From: Chrysogorgia sp. JL179-B06
Taxonomy: Eukaryota > Cnidaria > Anthozoa > Scleralcyonacea > Chrysogorgiidae
Length of the DNA stretch: 64,000 bases
Direction: 5' to 3'
Assembly: GCA_035772405.1 (NCBI GenBank)
Contig: JAYKKM010000208.1
Location: forward strand, 260,001 to 324,000
Below, piece by piece: positions 37,842 to 50,406 of this stretch. Under the pieces are notes generated by a model. The model was not told the DNA's origin. It saw only the letters and a program-made list of their open reading frames with translations, and ran no database searches. Numbering within the stretch: the first letter of the stretch is position 1; each line of letters opens with the position of its first letter. The position numbers and the translations under genes were made by a program.

Positions 37842-40800
37842 ATGCATTATTTGAGAGAGTTGTCTAACAAGTATTTGGGTGAAGCCAAAACACTTGGATA
37901 TAGTTGGATGGATCTGTTGAGAATAGCATCTAGACAGGGCATTATAGACCACATCGCCAGGGTCAGAATAGCACATGTAGTGCTCGAGAAGAGAAACCTC
38001 TCAGCAAAACTCAAGCTCTTTATTGAGAAACAGAGAGCACTCTTAGAGAAACCTAATCAGTTTCCTGCAGTTGTACAGACACACGCAGCTCTAAGAGGGT
38101 ACACTATATCATATAGTGTCGAGATAGTCAGTACTGTTGCACTATTTGCTGATGATAGTAAATGTTACCGCGCAATTCAGTCATCAGCAGAACGAGATCT
38201 GCTCCAGGTTGATCTCGACTCTATGTACAACTGGTCGCTGTCCTGGCAACTGAAATTCAATGCATCAAAGACGCTCCTGCTCAGAGTATCTCGCAAACGA
38301 AACCCTCCAACTCATTCCTATTACCTCAACAATGAACCAATCAAGAGTGTTTCTAATCAAGTCGACTTGGGTGTGGTTGTCAGCAATGACCTTAAATGGT
38401 CCCCTCATATTGCCAGCTGTACTGCCAAAGCCAACCGCTTGCTTGGCTTTCTTCGCAGGAACTGCACTAAATTAATTGATACTCGCTGCCGTCGGCTACT
38501 CTATCTTGCTCTCGTCCGATCTCACTTGTCTCACGCTAGTGAGATCTGGGCACCTCAAGGTTCGTCACGTGATCTTGCGTTCCTGGAGGGAGTTCAAAGA
38601 CGAGCTACCAAATTTATACTACAAGACTACGATTTGTCTTATCCTGAGCGTCTTAAAAAGCTGAAATTACTACCTATATCGTACTGGCTTGAAATAAAGG
38701 ATCTCATCTTTTTTTTTCAAATGTAAACAAGGCCTTTACGATCTAGACATCTCCTCTTTTGTTACCTTTTCTTCTCACCTCTCGTCTCGCACCCGTTCTA
38801 GCAAGGACAATGTGCTTCAAGTCAATCCTTGCAGGACCTCTCTTTTTAGGAACTCCTTTTTTAATCGAATTGTCTTTCTCTGGAACAATCTATCTCCGAT
38901 CATCCGTAATAGTACGTCTGTTTTCTCTTTTAAGCACCAAATTTATATATACTACTCTTCTCAATTAGACTCTTCTTTCGATGTAAACAGAATGCGCACT
39001 TGGAAAACGTACTGCTCTAAGTGCCGTTCATATAATTTAAGCTGCTGTTCTTAATCTGTCCTATAACATATGTTATTAGTGTAATTAGTCCTTGTCTTTA
39101 ATTTATGTCTATTCTGTAAATTTTTGTCAGGTTAGTCTTCACATGGGACACATGTCCTGTTGACTATACCTTCAACCATGTTCAAGACTGCACTGTTTTT
39201 GTCTGTTTTTTTATCTTTAACCGTTGTATTAATTATTTTGCTTTCTTGCTTGGTTGTAAAGTTAATAAATAAATAAATAAATAAATAATAAATAATAGGG
39301 ATCCACTGCAACAACTGAACAAGTCGAGAGTCGCTGTGAGCCTAATACTGACAAAGGAGTTGGGTAGACTAAGAGGCTTGAAATACGTTGAGACACTAAA
39401 AGTGACTCTAGAGAAACAACTGGATGGCGACAGAACTACACATAAAGTAGCATACTTCAACTGTAATGCTAAGACGATATATAGTGTTAGTGACATATAT
39501 AGGTCTGCAAAACAGTCTAGTGAGGAGATAATAAACCGAATTGCTGTGTGGATATCAGAGGGTTCTGGATGGGTCATAGACAACGTAGATAGTCACTACG
39601 TGAACGTGGTAGTATATAAACCTCTAAATGGATCCAGCTATATGTTGAGCTTCCAACAGAACTGAGGAACGCATCAAAGGGTTTGATTAACATAAGGAAC
39701 GATGATAATAAGTGTTTTATGTTGGTGTCACATACTACACAAAAACCCAGTAGATTACAAACCGCAAAGAGTGTCAAAACACAAAAGAAATGTTGACACT
39801 GTAGACTATGAGGGAATTGACTTCCCAGTATCAGTCAAACAGTACAACAAAATAGAAGTCAAAAATAATATAAACATCAACGTGTTTGGATATGAAAACA
39901 AGCAGCTGTTTCCAATACATGTATCCAAAGAAAGTAATGAAGATCATATGGATCTGTTGCTAATAACAAAAGACGAGAAACAAACACTATGTGTACATTA
40001 AGGACTTTAATAGGTTTATGTTCAACCAGTCTAAATACGAGCACAAAAATAATTTTTGTAGATACTGTCTACAGTGCTTTAGCACAGAAGCTATACTAAA
40101 GAACCACATAGAGAATTGTATAGTGGTTAATGGAAAGCAGGCAATCAAGATGCCTGAAAGAGGAAAAAATATGTTGAAATACAGAAACTTCCACAAACAG
40201 TTAGATGTTCCATTTGTCATATACGCAGACTTTGAGGCGATCTTAGAGAAGATAGACACCGCGGCACCACTCACAGGGTCGTATACTAGTAAGTATCAAC
40301 AGCACACGGACTGTGGGTACGGTTATAAGGTAGTCTGCTGTTATGACAACAAGTATAGTAAGCCTGTTGAGACGTTCCGCGGTGAGAACGCAGTCAAACA
40401 GTTTATGAAGAAGATGCTTGAAGAGGTTAAGTATTGTGACAATGTCAAAAAGGAACACTTCAGCAAACACATGGTCATGACTTCCGCTGATAAGGTTAAC
40501 TTTGAGGAAGCAGCTGAATGTCACATCTGTGGTGGAATATATAAAGATGAGGATACAAGAGTTAGAGATCATTGTCATGTAACTGGTAAGTATAGAGGTT
40601 CGGCGCATCAGTTATGTAATAGGAACTATAGACTGACTAATAAAATACCAGTGGTGTTCCACAACTTGAGAGGATATGATAGCCACTTCATAATGCAAAA
40701 TATCGGAGGACTTGGGCAGAACATTAATGTTATACCAAATAACATGGAGAAATATATGGCTTTCATGTTAGGAAAAAGTCTCGTATTCATCGACAGTTTC

Positions 40801-42636
40801 CAATTCATGGGTTCTAGTCTAGACAGCTTGGTTAACAACCTTCCTAAAGAGTGTTTGAAAAACACATCAGAGGTATTCACTGATAAGGAACTAGAACTAG
40901 TGTCAAGAAAGGGTGTGTACCCATATGACTATATGGATAGTTTCGACAAGTTCGAAGATATAAAGCTACCTTCAAAGGAGAGCTTCTACAGTGTGCTAAG
41001 TGACGAACATATATCAGATGCTAATTATGAACACGCACAAGAAGTGTGGAAGACGTTCGATTTGAAAAACATGGGTGAGTATCATGATGTGTATCTCAAA
41101 ACTGATGTGCTACTATTGTCTGACGTGTTTGAGAACTTCAGAAGGACATGCAAGCAGTACTATCAATTAGACCCTTGCCACTACTTCACATCACCAGGAC
41201 TATCGTGGGACGCTGCTCTAAAGATGACAGGAGTCAAACTGGAATTGATGACTGATATTGACATGTTTCAGTTTATTGAGAAAGGAATGAGAGGTGGTGT
41301 CTCTTGTATCACACACAGATATAGCAAGGCTAATAATAAATATATGAAGGACTATGACAGTAGCAAGCCATCAAAATATATATTATATCTAGACGCTAAT
41401 AATCTATATGGTTGGGCTATGAATCAGTACCTACCAACTGGAGGATTCAGATGGATCAAGAAGTTCAACCTTGATAATTACAAAGATGACTCAGACAAAG
41501 GACTGATACTAGAGGTTGATCTGGAATATCCAAAGGAATTACATGACTCACACAACAACTATCCACTAGCACCAGAGAGGACTAAAGTAGAAGTTGGTAA
41601 ACTGTCTGATTATTGCAGAACAATAAAAGACAAGTTTAATATATCTGTAGGAGAGGTAAGTAAGTTGATACCAAGTCTAAACAATAAAAAGAGATACGTA
41701 GTGCACTACAGGAACTTACAGTTGTATAAGTCCCTAGGAATGAAGGTAAGTAAAGTATATAGAGTGTTACAGTTTAATCGGTCTCCATGGCTGAAAGACT
41801 ATATTGACTTTAACACAGTTAAAAGAACAGATGCTAAGAACGACTTTGAAAAGGATTTTTTCAAACTGATGAACAATAGCGTCTTCGGGAAGACTATGGA
41901 GAATCTTCGAAAACGTGTTAACGTTAAACTGGTAACAAGTGACGATAAACTGAAGAAGCTAGCCTCTAAGCCTACCTTTGTAAGCAGTAAAATATTTAAC
42001 GACAACTTAGTAGCTGTACACAGTATCAAAGAAACGTTAACTCTAAACAAGCCAGCATATGTAGGTATGTGTATTCTAGACTTGTCGAAGACATTGATAT
42101 ATGACTTCCACTACAATAACGTTAAAAAGAAGTATGGCAACAAAGCCAAACTACTATTCACAGACACGGATAGTCTAATGTACGAGATTAAGACAGAGGA
42201 TGTGTATAGTGACATATATGATAACAACGAAATGTTTGACTTTAGTGGATATGACAAGTCATCTCCATACTTCAACCCAACTAACAAGAAAGTTATTGGT
42301 AAAATGAAAGACGAAACATTAGGAGTCCCTATCGTTGAGTACGTTGGTCTAAGATCTAAAATGTATAGCTACGTGAAAGAGGATGGAAAGGGTGGTAAGA
42401 CTGCTAAAGGTGTCAAGAAGAACGTTGTGAGGAAAAACATCAGACATGATAGTTATAAAGATGTTTTAGTAAACCGTAAACAAATATCTCATAAAATGAG
42501 ATCTATAAGAAGTGTCAATCATCAGCTAGGTAGTTATGAGATAAACAAGATATCACTGAGTTGTTTCGATGATAAGAGACACATCCTAAAAGATGGTATT
42601 ATTAGCTACGCATATGGACACTACAAAATAGTCTAG
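37842..42636 (+). pseudogene. Protein-primed family-B DNA polymerase with endonuclease VII-like module, right arm, broken
   Basis: Starts at ATG 37842. After about 97 codons a LINE (38134-39294) interrupts it. The N-terminal domain resumes at 39295 and the shared 2-base excess lies near 39644. One extra T near 39722 and one extra A near 39979 shift the frame; from 39991 to 42636 it is open for 881 codons and holds finger C-R-Y-C, DFEAI (about residue 80), endonuclease-VII-like CHICGG and RDHCHVTGKYRG (about 177-200), YDSHF (about 230), DVLLLSD (about 372), DANNLYGW (about 468), NNSVFGKTMEN (about 628) and DTDSLMYE (about 726). All polymerase and exonuclease motifs are intact in this segment. 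An AATAAA follows the stop near 42647. Confidence 0.85.
38134..39294 (+). mobile_element. 5'-truncated LINE (CR1/L2-like) inserted in the polymerase gene
   Basis: The left arm gives the empty site. The insert encodes the end of a non-LTR reverse transcriptase: LFADDSKCYRAI (FADD box), VDLGVVVSNDLKWSPHI, KANRLLGFLRR, ALVRSHLSHASEIW, then after one extra T in a T run near 38709 the C-terminal tail. The 3' end is (AAAT)n. At most 2 bp (TA) are duplicated. The FADD box and tail style fit the CR1/L2/Jockey group. Confidence 0.85.
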
Positions 42637-42656
42637 AGCTAGATTCAATAAAAAGA

Positions 42657-43283
42657 GGAATTTATAATTTAATTAATTTGTCAACACACTTTACAGCATA
42701 TTTCGAGACGACTCGTAAAACGACACATTTCGAGACGATTTAAAAGCAACACATTTCGAGACGACTCGTAAAACGACGCGTATCGAAACAATATATTTGA
42801 ACTAATACCAAGATCCATCTGACTGGACTGTAACAATCCCTACCAAACATCACTATATAATAGCTCCACCACATGTGCACCAACACCAACATATAGCGGC
42901 TCCACCACACGCTCACAGACGACGAAATATGACGATTTTTCAAAAACGAAAAGTGGTCTGGCACTCCCCACTAAGTTATGGTATATAATCACTCAAACAC
43001 GTGTCAATACCACTACGTAATGACTCAACCATACGTCAACATCACTATATTACGACCCAACTACGTATCAACATCACTATGTAATAGCTTCACCACATGT
43101 GTCAACACCATTACATAATGACTCAACCATGCGTCAACATCGCTATATTATGACTCAACCATGCACCAACATCACTATATAATAGTTCCACCACATGCTC
43201 ACAAATGATGAAATACGACGATTCTTTAAAAACGACTAGTTTTTATTTAAGGGTGGCCTGGTATCGCTATATTGTATACTACT
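42657..43283. repeat. Terminal repeat block, right arm
   Basis: Inverted counterpart of 30334-30960: GAGACGACTCGTAAAACGAC units, then CATCACTATATAATAG and GACTCAACCAT tandem units, ending ATTGTATACTACT before the TTTGGG duplication. Confidence 0.8.
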
Positions 43284-43289
43284 TTTGGG

Positions 43290-45285
43290 TTCAAAAAGAT
43301 CGTGAAAAGGCAGTGAAAATGCAATATATCGTCGTCGGAAGATGTCAAGTTCGTAAATCAAGTTTTATACGTGGCGTCAAAACTAAAGGTAAACCCGTTT
43401 TCGGTTTTTAAACCTGTTAATCAGGCACAAAGATAGTTTTCAAACATGTCCGAGTATGTTATTCAGGCTTTTATTTGATGTATAGAATGATTTTCTAGAG
43501 TTAGTAGTTCAAAATATATCGTCGTCTGAATTATCTGAAATATTTACTCTGAGTTTGTCATTCCAATCCAAGCGTCGTCGCTTTTTTCAAGCTGTTATAG
43601 CTATCAGTTACAAAAATATTTGTGTAGGTATGTCCGAGGCTGTTAATCAAGCTTTCATTAGATATGTAGAATGAGTTCTTAGAGTTAGTACTTAAAAATA
43701 TATTGTGGTCGGAACATTTCACTTTTGGCATGGCGTCATGGCTACTAAAAACAAAACCAAAACGTGAGCCTGTCAATCAGATACACGAAATCACTCTTTG
43801 AAGGGCTTTCTCTCGAAATTGAATAGTCCTCACACACCCTTACACAGGATATACCAATAAATTATGTGCTTTATTATAATATTGCAGAGTAACAAATGTT
43901 AATACAAATTTTGAATTGCAGATTTTATACTTTTATTTAAAGTGTCCATCACCATTGTTTCACTCGGTCACATTGCAACCTCAACCACAATGGAATAATT
44001 GCAATACTTGATAATTAGTCTATATAGTGAGTATCAGTACTGGTGGTAAGGATGTAAAAAAGTACAGATTATAGATGTGTTTACACTGCAAGTCTATAGG
44101 ACTAACCAGAAACAACCTGGCTGGACGCTACCTTGGGCCTGGCTTACATTTTACTGACTTTAATAGTCTAAACATGCACCACACTGGTTATAACAATCAG
44201 TGTTTATACGCTCATCTGATGGCATGCTGGTCTGGCCGATGGCTTAGTGTGTTTGTGTAAACACCTTTGTCCTGTATTAGGCCTAGACAATGCCAGTCCT
44301 AGGATTGCAATGTATATATTTACACAGCTTTTGTAGGATATATACTGTATATAGATACTGTATAATTGGGTAGGTTAACACTCACTGTATCAGGGGAACA
44401 CATTATGGATTAAACAAGTGGTATCACCTCACTGACAAGAAGCAGCTGAAAGGAATTGCATCCTGGATTAATATATATATTGGTGAAATAATTAGATTAA
44501 GCAATTTTCTTTGTTGCATATTAAGGACTTTTGTCATTTCATCTTTTTGAAATGTGTTACCGGTACTTGAATACCATTGAAATACTGGTACATGAATGTG
44601 CATAATTATATAATATTAATAAAAGTTAAGAAACAGAAGTCTTTTAAAAGAATAAAAGGTTTATCAGGCTTATCAATTTGGTCTAGGATAAATTTAGGTA
44701 TTGAATCTTTTGGTATCTGCTGATACTAACAATTAGACAATAAGGAACATGCAGATTACATTATTACAGTAGGGTACGTGTATCTGCTTATACTGGTAAT
44801 TAGGAAATAAGAAACATGCAGATTACATTATTACAGTGGGGTACATGTACATGTACAAGGTTATGCAGATTCATGAATACAATTGTACTTTGAGTAAAAT
44901 TATGAGAATGCCACTGTTACTGCAAACATGCATGTTGAAATTTATTATTAAAACCATAACTGACATAATTAACTTGAATTATGTAATATATAATTAATAA
45001 AATTATTATTTAAATTAATAATTATTAAAATTAATTATTAATTTCAATAAACAATAGTTACACAATTAGTTTCTAACCTTGACTGCGAGACAATTTAATG
45101 CTGGCAGACTTTCCCACTTGGGTTCTGTTCAGTACACTACCCACAGATTGCACCCAAAAAAATAAGCAGTTTGAAAATATGTTCAGTTTGGCAATGTTAA
45201 AGCCACAAACAGTAAGCGGGCGAGGAGTTGTTGCGTACACGTATTTCTAGTAAGTAGTTTTAAGTCAGCACTAGTAAGACTATTA
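43290..45285. other. Non-coding; small tandem duplication
   Basis: The phrase AATATATCGTCGTC recurs near 43324 and 43514 in an otherwise plain stretch. A 70-bp unit containing AACATGCAGATTACATTATT is duplicated at 44747-44777 and 44814-44840. No gene recognised. Confidence 0.45.
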
Positions 45286-47513
45286 TCGCTTTAAATGCTT
45301 GCATGGTCGGACACTCTCCTCCGCGGCAAATAGTTTGGGCAGCACGGGTTGGAAGGGCGGGAAGACGGAAATTGGAGAAGCCTCTGCCATATATATGATG
45401 TTTCCAAAATGGTGTCGAATTTCCGAGAGACTGGTCATAATATATGGCTTATGGATGCAAAACAAGTTAAATATAGTTGGGAGACCTTTTCAAGAAGCTA
45501 AAGTCAGCGGACAAGTGATATGTTCGAAGTGCTTTAGGAATAACGGGGACATTAAGTTATTTTCGGAAGACGCAGTTTTAAAGCAGCATTTTATAGAATT
45601 ATAGAATAGAATATAAAATGTCAACATGCGACTGAATTGCAAAATGCTTTTTCATGATTGGCTTAACTAAACGATCAGGAAACAGTGAAGATGTTGGAAC
45701 AACTATATGAACTACAACTTGAGACGGTAAGATTGTTCAATTGCTTTATTGTCAGACTTTTTAGCCTATAGACATAGTGTCGGATATCAAAGCGTGTTTA
45801 TCTAGATAATTTTCCTTCGTCGCCGTCGGCCTAAATAACAATGCGCTCATTTTTTGTTTTTTAGAATAGAAGACGTCTGAAGTCTCTTGGAAATAGGTTC
45901 ATTGTGATGTCTAGACACTGGAGTACAAGAGTATGCTTCCCAGTGATTAACTCCTTCTTTGGAGCGGTTGTCATGGGATAGCAGCCAAGTTCGTCGCCGC
46001 CATCATCTATAAACATGATTAACGGAAGTTTAAAATCAAACGATTTTTCCAATAGCGAAGCGCACAATTACTTACAAACCAAAACTCAGACAAAAAACTC
46101 ATATTATGAAGGGAACGTTCAAATTCTTCCATATCGCTATCGCTTTCCTCCATGACCACAGAACCGCAAATTGGCCCACAGAACCGCACGTTATATGGCA
46201 GAGGCTTCTCTTCTCTTTTTCCCTCTTCCCGTCTTCCCCCGCGCGTTTTCAATTCCGGGTCGCGTACCCAAAACACCCTGTGAGCCCAATAATAGCCCAC
46301 CTATAGTATTACCCGAACTCTAAAAAAGCGCAAGAAGCCTCTGCGGAGGAGAGTGATGGTCGGATTAAATTTGTCGATGATACAACCGAAATAGAGATAA
46401 TCACTAGTCAGATGCTTTTTTCTGTAAAAGTTACTTTTTTTAACTAGTTACAGTTACAATTACAGCTAAAAAAGGAACTATAGTTACTGGTAAAAGTTAC
46501 ATAAAAAAATGTAACTAGCTACCGTTACAAAGTTGCTTTAATATTTTTGTAACCAGTTAAAAAGTTACTGTGACATTTTTGTAACTTGTTCAAAGTTACA
46601 TTCCCAGGTTTTACTATTTACAATGGCAATGTGTTCAGCTAAGTTAAAGTATCGTGTTCTGGTGACCTTAAACCTTCTTTAAAGAACGAGATAACCCAAC
46701 AACAACTACTCAAATAAAACAGTACAGTGAACCAGTGTTTCAAAAACATTAAACATTTTGCATGTCCGACAAGGATGCTCACATATGAAGCCATGACTCA
46801 ATAGCGCATGGAACTATGAGAATTATTCTGTTTCCTCAAAGAAAATCATGCAAGTGAAATCTTGAAAAAAAATTAAGATTACAAAACTAATACGCGCCGG
46901 AGATCAATGGACAGCAGATTGTCGTTGATAATTTGGCGAGGACGTTATGCAGCCCTCCATGAAATATTGAAATGTATAAATACGGAAATACCAGCACTAC
47001 TTCAATTGACTGTAGAAGGAAACCGTGGTAGAAGTGAGCGTGAGAATGTAACAGAAAAGTAACGTTAACGCTGGTAACAAATGTAACACGTTATAGCTCC
47101 ATATTTAGCAAAACTGTAACTAGTTACATTTAGTTCCATGCAAAATGTAACTATAGTTACCCATATTATTACTTTAAAAAGTAACAATTACTTGTAATTT
47201 CGTTACTTGTAACGAAGTTACTTACAGCACTGCTCTACGGTAGATGGCTTTTCATCGACTCGCGTAATAGGTGAGATCTTGCAAATAAGTTGGTAGTAAT
47301 GACGTAATGGATGTGTTGTAAGCGCGAGCCATCTAATTGCATAATCATAATTAAATCTAAGCCTAACCGTAACCCTAACCTCGCCCTAGAGTTTCATACT
47401 AACCCTAATGCTTGCGCGTGTTCAGTATAGGCAATGAATTATCCCATAATATTTCTGTCTTCCGTTAACTATTACTAACGCTTTGTATTACGTCATCATT
47501 ACCAACCTACTAG
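45286..47513. repeat. Long interspersed repeat, copy 2
   Basis: Collinear with 21114-23647, lacking the TTAA MITE and retaining about 30 bp (GGTAGTAATGACGTAATGGA near 47290) absent from copy 1. It contains the 9-bp-TSD element and the GTTAC-rich array (46425-47224). Confidence 0.8.
45312..46355. mobile_element. Non-autonomous DNA transposon with 9-bp target duplication, copy 2
   Basis: Same CACTCTCCTCCGC ends and same ATGGTCGGA flanks (45303-45311 and 46356-46364) as copy 1, so the insertion is shared and predates duplication of the host repeat. The frame containing CSKCFRNNGDIKLFSEDAVL is open here too (45299-45604). Confidence 0.65.
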
Positions 47514-48527
47514 AAATACGAATTCGCAACAACCCCTCGCCCAATTGCTGTTTGAATCTCACAGTACAGTACTTCTTTTAGTTCTAAACTACTTGAATTA
47601 GATAATAGCCACTTCATTTGCCAAACTACAGTAAATACATTTTCAGTGGACAATATCTCTCAGAGCTTTGTATTGTCTGAATTTAATTGTTTCATAGGAC
47701 ATCAAAATAAATACATGCAGCCCAATTAAACTTTTTAATTTTTGAGTGCAGCAACAGAATAGTGGGGTATACTGCTGTTTCTACCATCAATCACTAAGAA
47801 AGAAATTACTTTTATCACAATATCGATGACTCACGAAATAATCAATGCAGTATTTTGTATATAGACACCAATGGCTGTTGAAGGAAGAAAGTGCATCTCT
47901 ATCATACAATGAGTGTCCTTTAAAAAATCAAATCCGTTCAAATGTCTACGGATGGCATGCATATAGTGCAAATGTAGGGGTCCATTCAAATTAGATTCAC
48001 TAAGACGTATTAGGGATTCTACTCCAATTGTTGGTGTGGATAGATTATATACAGTAAGTTGATAATTCTACCCACATTATACTACTGTGATGTGGAGCTG
48101 GCAGGAATACATAATCAGAGATCTCTATGCATGTCAGGGAAACTGATCTTTCCTACGTCGGGACTTGAAACTGATTGGTTAATAGAAATCCCAAGTTTTG
48201 TACCTCTTGTATTATAAGCAAGTTACATTGTGTAATGCTAGTTAGGAAATTCCATGCCATTTTAACATCATATCTACCAGTAAAGAGCTATTTTCCATGT
48301 TTCAGTTAATCTGTTCATACATGTTATAGCACCATTATCTATTACCTTAATTTACAATATGTGAAGGATATACAACTTTTGAGTTAAAATTAGTTTTTGT
48401 AACATTGTACTGTAGATTTATGAATATGTGTTGAAATTTGTAACAACTGTAATTTGTTAGAAAACAAGACCCCCATTTATTGATACCAGTGTAGCATTGA
48501 AGGGGTTATCCTGTATAAATATTATTG

Positions 48528-48558
<31 letters not shown>

Positions 48559-48869
48559 ACTAATAATAATGCATTAACAATAATACTACTAATAATAATG
48601 CCTAATGCAGATTGCAGATACCATATTTGCCATGTAACAAAGCATATATATGGCATTGTGTACTATATTATCTATATTATATCACAGTGCACATATATAT
48701 TATAACCTATATTCAGAATGCCATGCCTAGTCTGCTTGTCGACAATGATCTAGCTAACACACACAGTAGTGACAGTGTCAACATACCCAATGTGAACATA
48801 ATAATTATAAGCTGTATTTTACATTGACAGAATAAGTTGTGACCCACTAGGCCAGCTCCCTTCTAAACT
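47514..48869. other. Non-coding; no gene seen
   Basis: Plain AT-rich DNA with an ATT run at 48527-48557. Nothing recognisable. Confidence 0.4.
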
Positions 48870-49125
48870 GTGCATGCATGCCGCATGCATACAAAGCATG
48901 CATGCTGCATGCATGCTTCACGTGCATGCTGCATGCATGCAATTTGGCACATTTGCATGCATGCAGGAAATGCATGCATGCAGGGGTTGTATAATTATGC
49001 ATGGTTGCATGCATACAAATTTGCATGCATGCATTAGGTTGCATGCATGCATAGGTTACATGCATGCATAAGTTGCATGCATGTATGGGTTGCATGCAAA
49101 AATGCATGCAAAATTTTCATGCATG
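48870..49125. repeat. GCATGCATGC word array
   Basis: More than fifteen copies of the self-complementary word GCATGCATGC or TGCATGCA at irregular spacing, including TTGCATGCATGCAT. Third array of this style in the window. Confidence 0.85.
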
Positions 49126-49381
49126 CACATATCTTTAGCAATCTTAAATATTGAAATCTTCCATCATTCAGAAACACAAAAACTGATTCAATGGCAAATT
49201 ATTGAATTGCAAATTTATTAAACCGTACCCAAATGATGACAACATTTAAAATATAAACCATTCGTTTACAAAGTGCTAAAATATAGAACCTGAATCAAAA
49301 CCTGATTTGTATTGTTTTCAAATTACAAAATCACTTTAAAACTTATAAAATGCCTTAGGCAGTGTAGAAATACAAATCAAA

Positions 49382-49995
49382 TATCTAAAAAGTTTGATGT
49401 ACTACCGAAATAGCATGTAATTGTCTAATGTTTTGAGTGAATGCCCTTTGCCTTTAACGTGCCCCTAACCTCAGCATTTTTTATTGTCTTATTTGGAAAA
49501 ACTTTTAAAATGATAAAGTAACTTCTTTTGAAGATTTTCACTTCTTCGCTTTCTTTTTGAGATGTATCAGTTTGTTTGATATGCAAATATCTGGAATTTC
49601 ATCACACATGCATAATGAGTTATCAGAGAATGTTATATATCTTTGCGTTCATGAAATAAAAACACTAAAGTGTGAATAACACGTGTGTGTGCGTTTCTGC
49701 CGCAACGCCAAACTTCTTGATTTTAAAGGTTTTGTTTGAGAATGAAAGCGATATGCACATTTCTCCAATGTGTGACGAAATTCCATACATTTGCATATCA
49801 AACAAACTGATATATCTCAAAAAGAAAGCAAAGAAACGAAAATCTTCAAAAGAAGTTACTTTATAATTTTAAAAGTTCTTCCAAACAAGACAATATTGAA
49901 ATGTTATATATATATATATCAATATATCACTTGAAATGTTAGACAACTTACATGCTATTTCGGTAGTACACCAACCTTTTTAGATACTTTAAAAC
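49382..49995. mobile_element. Foldback MITE, about 610 bp
   Basis: Arms 49382-49600 and 49780-49995 are imperfect reverse complements: GTACTACCGAAATAGCATGT and its complement near the outside, TTGATATGCAAAT and complement near the inside. Non-coding interior of about 180 bp. Confidence 0.7.
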
Positions 49996-50406
49996 ATACG
50001 GTAGTTAATAATATAATCTTTTCAACCACCAGGTTATTTGAATTGTAAAGTAGGTTTCATTTATTTTGATATTCATATATTAGTTACTAAACTAAAAAAT
50101 TTAAGTTATTTAATTAAAGTAATTTGCAATAAAGGCAGATTAGTAAATTAAATAGTGTCAAATGTCAATTTTCACCAAACATAGCAGCAATATCTGAGTC
50201 GTCTCGGTCTGTTGCATGGCGGCCTCTTCTAGATTCAATGGCCACTTGGCCCAATCACTCTCACTGCACGAAAAAATGGATTTACAATGGCAGTGAACAC
50301 GGAGTAAATATGAAGTAAATACCAAATTCCCTTGTATTTGCTCGAAATCAAATATCATATTTCCACCATGTTTAATTTGCAAGCAAACGCGCTGAAGGGC
50401 AAATTT

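Larger units (their letters stand above)
30334..43283. mobile_element. Palindromic Polinton-like element with a 6-bp target duplication
   Basis: The two outer ends are inverted copies starting AGTAGTATACAATATAGCG. The bases just outside are TTTGGG on both sides (30328-30333 and 43284-43289), a 6-bp duplication, the length made by Polintons/Mavericks, whose termini also start with AG. The two arms (about 5.5 kb each, allowing for a 1.16-kb LINE in the right arm) are nearly identical inverted copies carrying tandem terminal repeats, a PolB gene read outward, a 62-aa zinc-finger protein and a BRO-N-like fragment. They meet at 650 bp of direct repeats. No retroviral-type integrase, packaging ATPase, protease or capsid gene is seen, so mobility would need helper functions. 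Endogenous virus-like origin is inferred from PolB and the ends. Confidence 0.8.

Noticed and set aside
38135..38726. Fusion of the polymerase N-terminus with a reverse transcriptase
   Set aside because: The left arm shows the empty site; the open frame across the joint is accidental.
30334..43283. Palindrome as a pure assembly artefact
   Set aside because: The arms differ by private indels and a LINE, the outer flanks are unrelated and a 6-bp duplication fits both ends. Raw-read confirmation would still settle it.
47365..47410. Telomere-like CCCTAA words
   Set aside because: Only one or two words in a transposon-derived context, no array.
48847..49107. Histidine/cysteine-rich frames (MHAC...) at the GCATGC array
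   Set aside because: Open frames on both strands arise from the repeated GCATGC word itself.
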